NCBI GenBank assembly: GCA_023387555.1
Contig: JAEWHY010000437.1
Span: forward strand, 1 to 7,087
DNA: 7,087 nt
Reading direction: 5' to 3'
Source of the DNA: Pseudomonadota bacterium
GTDB taxonomy: Bacteria > Pseudomonadota > Alphaproteobacteria > Rhizobiales > Xanthobacteraceae
Shown here: piece after piece, positions 5,103 through 7,087 of the stretch
Layout: each line of letters begins with the position of its first letter
Numbering within the stretch: position 1 is the stretch's first letter
Made by a program: the position numbers and the translations under genes
Notes under the pieces: generated by a model
What the model was told of the DNA's origin: nothing
Database searches by the model: none
Seen by the model: the letters and a program-made list of their open reading frames with translations, nothing else

Positions 5103-7001
5103 CTAGCGCAGCGCATCGCCGGCACCCGCGGCGAGCAGCCGCTCCTCGGTGTCGTCGTACATGCCTTCGACCAAATCCTTGAAGCGCTCGTACATCAGGT
5201 TGCGCTTCACCTTGCGAGTCGGCGTCACCGGCTCGCCGTCCTGTTCGGGATCGAGTTCCTTCGGCAGGATGCGGAACGCCTTGATCTGCTCGACGCGCGC
5301 GAATTCGACATTCGCCTTGTCGATCTCCGCCTTGATCAGGCCCTGCACCGCCTCGCTCTGCACCAGCGAGGTGAAGCCGGTGTAGCTGACGTTGTTGGCG
5401 CGGGCCCAGTCGGCAACCGAGTCGAAGTCGATCTCGATCAGCGCGGTGAGATATTTGCGGCCGTGTCCGAACACGATGGCCTCGCCGATATAGGGGCTGG
5501 CGCGCAACGTGCTTTCGATGCCCGATGGCGAAATCGTCTTGCCGCCGGCGGTGACGAGGAAGTCGCGGGCGCGATCGATCAGCCGCAGATTGCCGTTCTG
5601 CCATTCGCCGACATCGCCTGTATGTAGCCATTGCTCGCTATCAACGATCTGGTTCGTTGCGTCCGGCTGGTTCCAGTAGCCCTCAAACTGGTCCGGCCCC
5701 TTCACCAGGATTTGCCCGTCGCCATCGAGCCGCACCTGCCAGCCGGGCACGACGGTTCCGACATTGCCGGGCCGTGCGAAGCGCTGCGGTTGGCCGCTGA
5801 TGAAGGCGCCGCCGGTTTCGGTCTGGCCGTAGGCTTCGACCAGATTGACGCCCCAGATCTGCCAGAGCGCCGCGGTTTCCTGCGGCAGCGGAGCCGCACC
5901 CGAGATTGCAAGTTCGAGCTTGTCGAGGCCGAGCTTGTTGAGCACGCGGCCGAAGGCGAACGTGCGCGCCAGCGCGGTCATCGCGTCATTCGCCGGCCCC
6001 GCCGTGCCGGCCCAGCGGCGGCGCGCGGCAGCTCTACCGAGTTTCATCGCGGCGTTGTAGACCGCGCGCTTGGCCGGCGATGTGGTGCTCAGCCCGACCA
6101 GCACCTGCGAGGCGAATTTTTGCATGTAGCGCGGCACGGTGAACAGGACCGTCGGCGCCACCTCGAACATCGACTGCATCAGGTCGTCGACGCTCTCGCC
6201 GTAATGCGGGACGAGGCGCGAGATCAGCGGCAGCGTGATCGCGACGTCGCGGCCGAAGATGTGGCAGAGCGGCAGGAACACCACGGTGCGGTGCGCCTTG
6301 TCGCGCAGCGTCGGGTAATGGTCGACGATGGTGTAGGTGCCGGCGAGATGCTTGCCGTGCGAGATCAGCGCGCCCTTCGGATTGCCGGTGGTGCCCGAGG
6401 TGTAGACGATGAAGGCGGGATCGTCCGGCTTCAGCGCGGCCGTCATGGTTTCGAGCGCGGCGATGCTGGTCTCGTCATCGCCGGACACGCGGCTCTCGAT
6501 GTCGGACAGCGACAGCAGCTTCGGGTGGCTGTAGTCGAACATCGCGGAATCGTCGATCACCACGATCCATGTCAGGTCCGGCAGGCGGTCGGCGATCTGC
6601 AGGATCTTGTCGACATATTCCTGATCCTCGGCGATGAAGATTTTTGCGCCGCCGTCCTTCATCAGGAATTCGACTTCCGACACCGAGGCGGTCGGATAGA
6701 CGCCGAACACGATCGCGCCCGCGGCCTGCGCCGCCATATCGCAGATCACCCACTCCTCGCAGGCATCGCCCATGATCGCGACGCGATCGCCCTTGTCGAG
6801 GCCGAGGGTCTTGAGCGCGCGCGCACAGCGGCCGACCGCGGCTGCATAGTCGCGCCATGTCCGCTCTCGATAGAGGCCGAGAGTCTTCGCGCGGTAGGCG
6901 ACGCCGGCGGGGTTTTGCCGCGCATGCTCCGCGATCAATCCTGGCGCGGTCTTGCCGCGCAGGATCGCAAATTGCGGAGATTGCGCTGCTACCTGCGTCA
7001 T
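5103..7001 (-). CDS. AMP-forming acyl-CoA synthetase (long-chain fatty-acid-CoA ligase type)
   Basis: This 632-residue cytoplasmic enzyme of the ANL superfamily would join a carboxylic acid to CoA using ATP, through an acyl-adenylate. The P-loop motif YTSGTTGNPKGA is at residues 200-211, the adenylate-binding YGQTETGG at 391-398, and TGD at 461-463. The hinge region is 475-492 (DRARD, then TAGGK), with Asp480 as the likely hinge residue. The C-terminal PTRKVKR is at 594-600, with Lys597 the probable adenylation lysine. Size and the long-chain-type TAGGK and TRKVKR segments fit the FadD15-like long-chain group better than short acetyl/propionyl-CoA synthetases. The ATG at 6999-7001 is preceded only by a weak AGAG, but no other ATG/GTG/TTG lies in frame before the window edge. 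It is the first gene of a run with a HAAT-type importer, so its substrate is probably what the importer delivers. Chain length or aromatic specificity cannot be read from sequence. The enzyme class is secure; the substrate is not. Confidence 0.95.
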   Translation of the reverse strand: MTQVAAQSPQFAILRGKTAPGLIAEHARQNPAGVAYRAKTLGLYRERTWRDYAAAVGRCARALKTLGLDKGDRVAIMGDACEEWVICDMAAQAAGAIVFGVYPTASVSEVEFLMKDGGAKIFIAEDQEYVDKILQIADRLPDLTWIVVIDDSAMFDYSHPKLLSLSDIESRVSGDDETSIAALETMTAALKPDDPAFIVYTSGTTGNPKGALISHGKHLAGTYTIVDHYPTLRDKAHRTVVFLPLCHIFGRDVAITLPLISRLVPHYGESVDDLMQSMFEVAPTVLFTVPRYMQKFASQVLVGLSTTSPAKRAVYNAAMKLGRAAARRRWAGTAGPANDAMTALARTFAFGRVLNKLGLDKLELAISGAAPLPQETAALWQIWGVNLVEAYGQTETGGAFISGQPQRFARPGNVGTVVPGWQVRLDGDGQILVKGPDQFEGYWNQPDATNQIVDSEQWLHTGDVGEWQNGNLRLIDRARDFLVTAGGKTISPSGIESTLRASPYIGEAIVFGHGRKYLTALIEIDFDSVADWARANNVSYTGFTSLVQSEAVQGLIKAEIDKANVEFARVEQIKAFRILPKELDPEQDGEPVTPTRKVKRNLMYERFKDLVEGMYDDTEERLLAAGAGDALR

Positions 7002-7072
7002 GATCGCTCTGACGCGACTTTTCCGGTCGCGACCTGTGACGCGCGCGCGGTGCCGCAGACCGGCATCCTCAT
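6998..7072 (-). CDS. Possible 24-aa leader ORF or 3' end of an upstream gene
   Basis: A reading frame starts with ATG at 7070-7072 and ends with TGA at 6998-7000. That stop overlaps the ATG of the acyl-CoA synthetase as ATGA. A purine-rich GGAAGGAAAG (7078-7087) lies 5 nt before the ATG, a good Shine-Dalgarno position. The predicted peptide begins MRMPVCGTAR and ends VASERS; I recognise no family. The frame stays open to the window edge, so this may be the C-terminus of a longer upstream gene rather than a free-standing leader. Third-position G/C is 18 of 24 codons, too few codons to judge coding. Chance is a real alternative, because the synthetase frame is also open to the edge here. If real, the ATGA overlap would couple translation of the synthetase to whatever is read upstream. 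Confidence 0.25.
   Translation of the reverse strand: MRMPVCGTARASQVATGKVASERS
7013..7031. repeat. Short inverted repeat before the synthetase start
   Basis: CGCGAC (7013-7018) and GTCGCG (7026-7031) form a perfect 6-bp stem with a 7-nt loop. It ends 11 nt upstream of the synthetase ATG. It could fold in the mRNA near the ribosome site or be a half-site palindrome for a regulator. With this GC content, a 6-bp palindrome by chance is not rare. Confidence 0.2.
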
Positions 7073-7087
7073 CGCAGCTTTCCTTCC

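Larger units (their letters stand above)
81..7001 (-). other. Probable operon: acyl-CoA ligase plus complete Liv-type importer
   Basis: Six same-strand genes encode a ligase, binding protein, two permeases and two ATPases, the full set for one HAAT transporter. Overlaps of 8, 4 and 8 bp bind the last four genes together. The gaps before the binding protein (199 bp) and before livH (154 bp) are mostly repeat elements, which probably set unequal expression of segments rather than separate the genes. No regulator gene is visible in the window. Confidence 0.7.

Noticed and set aside
4845..5627. 260-codon plus-strand frame crossing the composite repeat
   Set aside because: It runs through the repeat (giving SPREAAGRVG and PHPRPLP-type peptides) and then antisense to the synthetase; no domain and no plausible start.

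Overview
The window is GC-rich and tightly packed. Every convincing gene lies on the minus strand, so transcription runs from high to low coordinates. Strong G/C bias at third codon positions, GTG and possibly TTG starts, GC-rich palindromic intergenic repeats, and several apparent paralogue-type Liv transporter genes point to an alphaproteobacterium of the Bradyrhizobium/Rhodopseudomonas kind. This placement is inferred from style, not from a marker gene.

In transcription order the window holds: a possible 24-codon leader or the end of an upstream gene (6998-7072); an AMP-forming acyl-CoA synthetase (5103-7001); a 148-bp composite inverted repeat (4953-5100); a periplasmic substrate-binding protein of the branched-chain amino acid/amide (HAAT) type (3743-4903); an 89-bp inverted-repeat element (3638-3726); a LivH-type permease (proposed 2716-3588); a LivM-type permease (1644-2723); a LivF-type ATPase (838-1647); a LivG-type ATPase (81-845); and a further copy of the GC-rich palindrome (1-75). 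The last four genes overlap by 8, 4 and 8 bp, which is strong evidence for one translationally coupled unit. The synthetase and binding-protein genes are probably in the same transcript, but each is set apart by a repeat element.

Together the genes make a complete ABC importer: one binding protein, two permeases and two ATPases, with an acyl-CoA ligase at the head of the operon. In E. coli the liv genes import Leu/Ile/Val. Here the ligase suggests instead that a carboxylic acid (fatty, aromatic or dicarboxylic) is imported and then trapped as its CoA thioester. The substrate cannot be read from the sequence.

I see no phage, transposase, CRISPR, toxin or defence gene, and nothing that amounts to a new system. 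The points worth a second look are the ligase-transporter coupling, the hairpin element placed exactly between the binding protein and permease genes, a probable mis-start of LivH inside that element, a basic tail on LivF, and the ATGA-overlapping mini-ORF in front of the synthetase.
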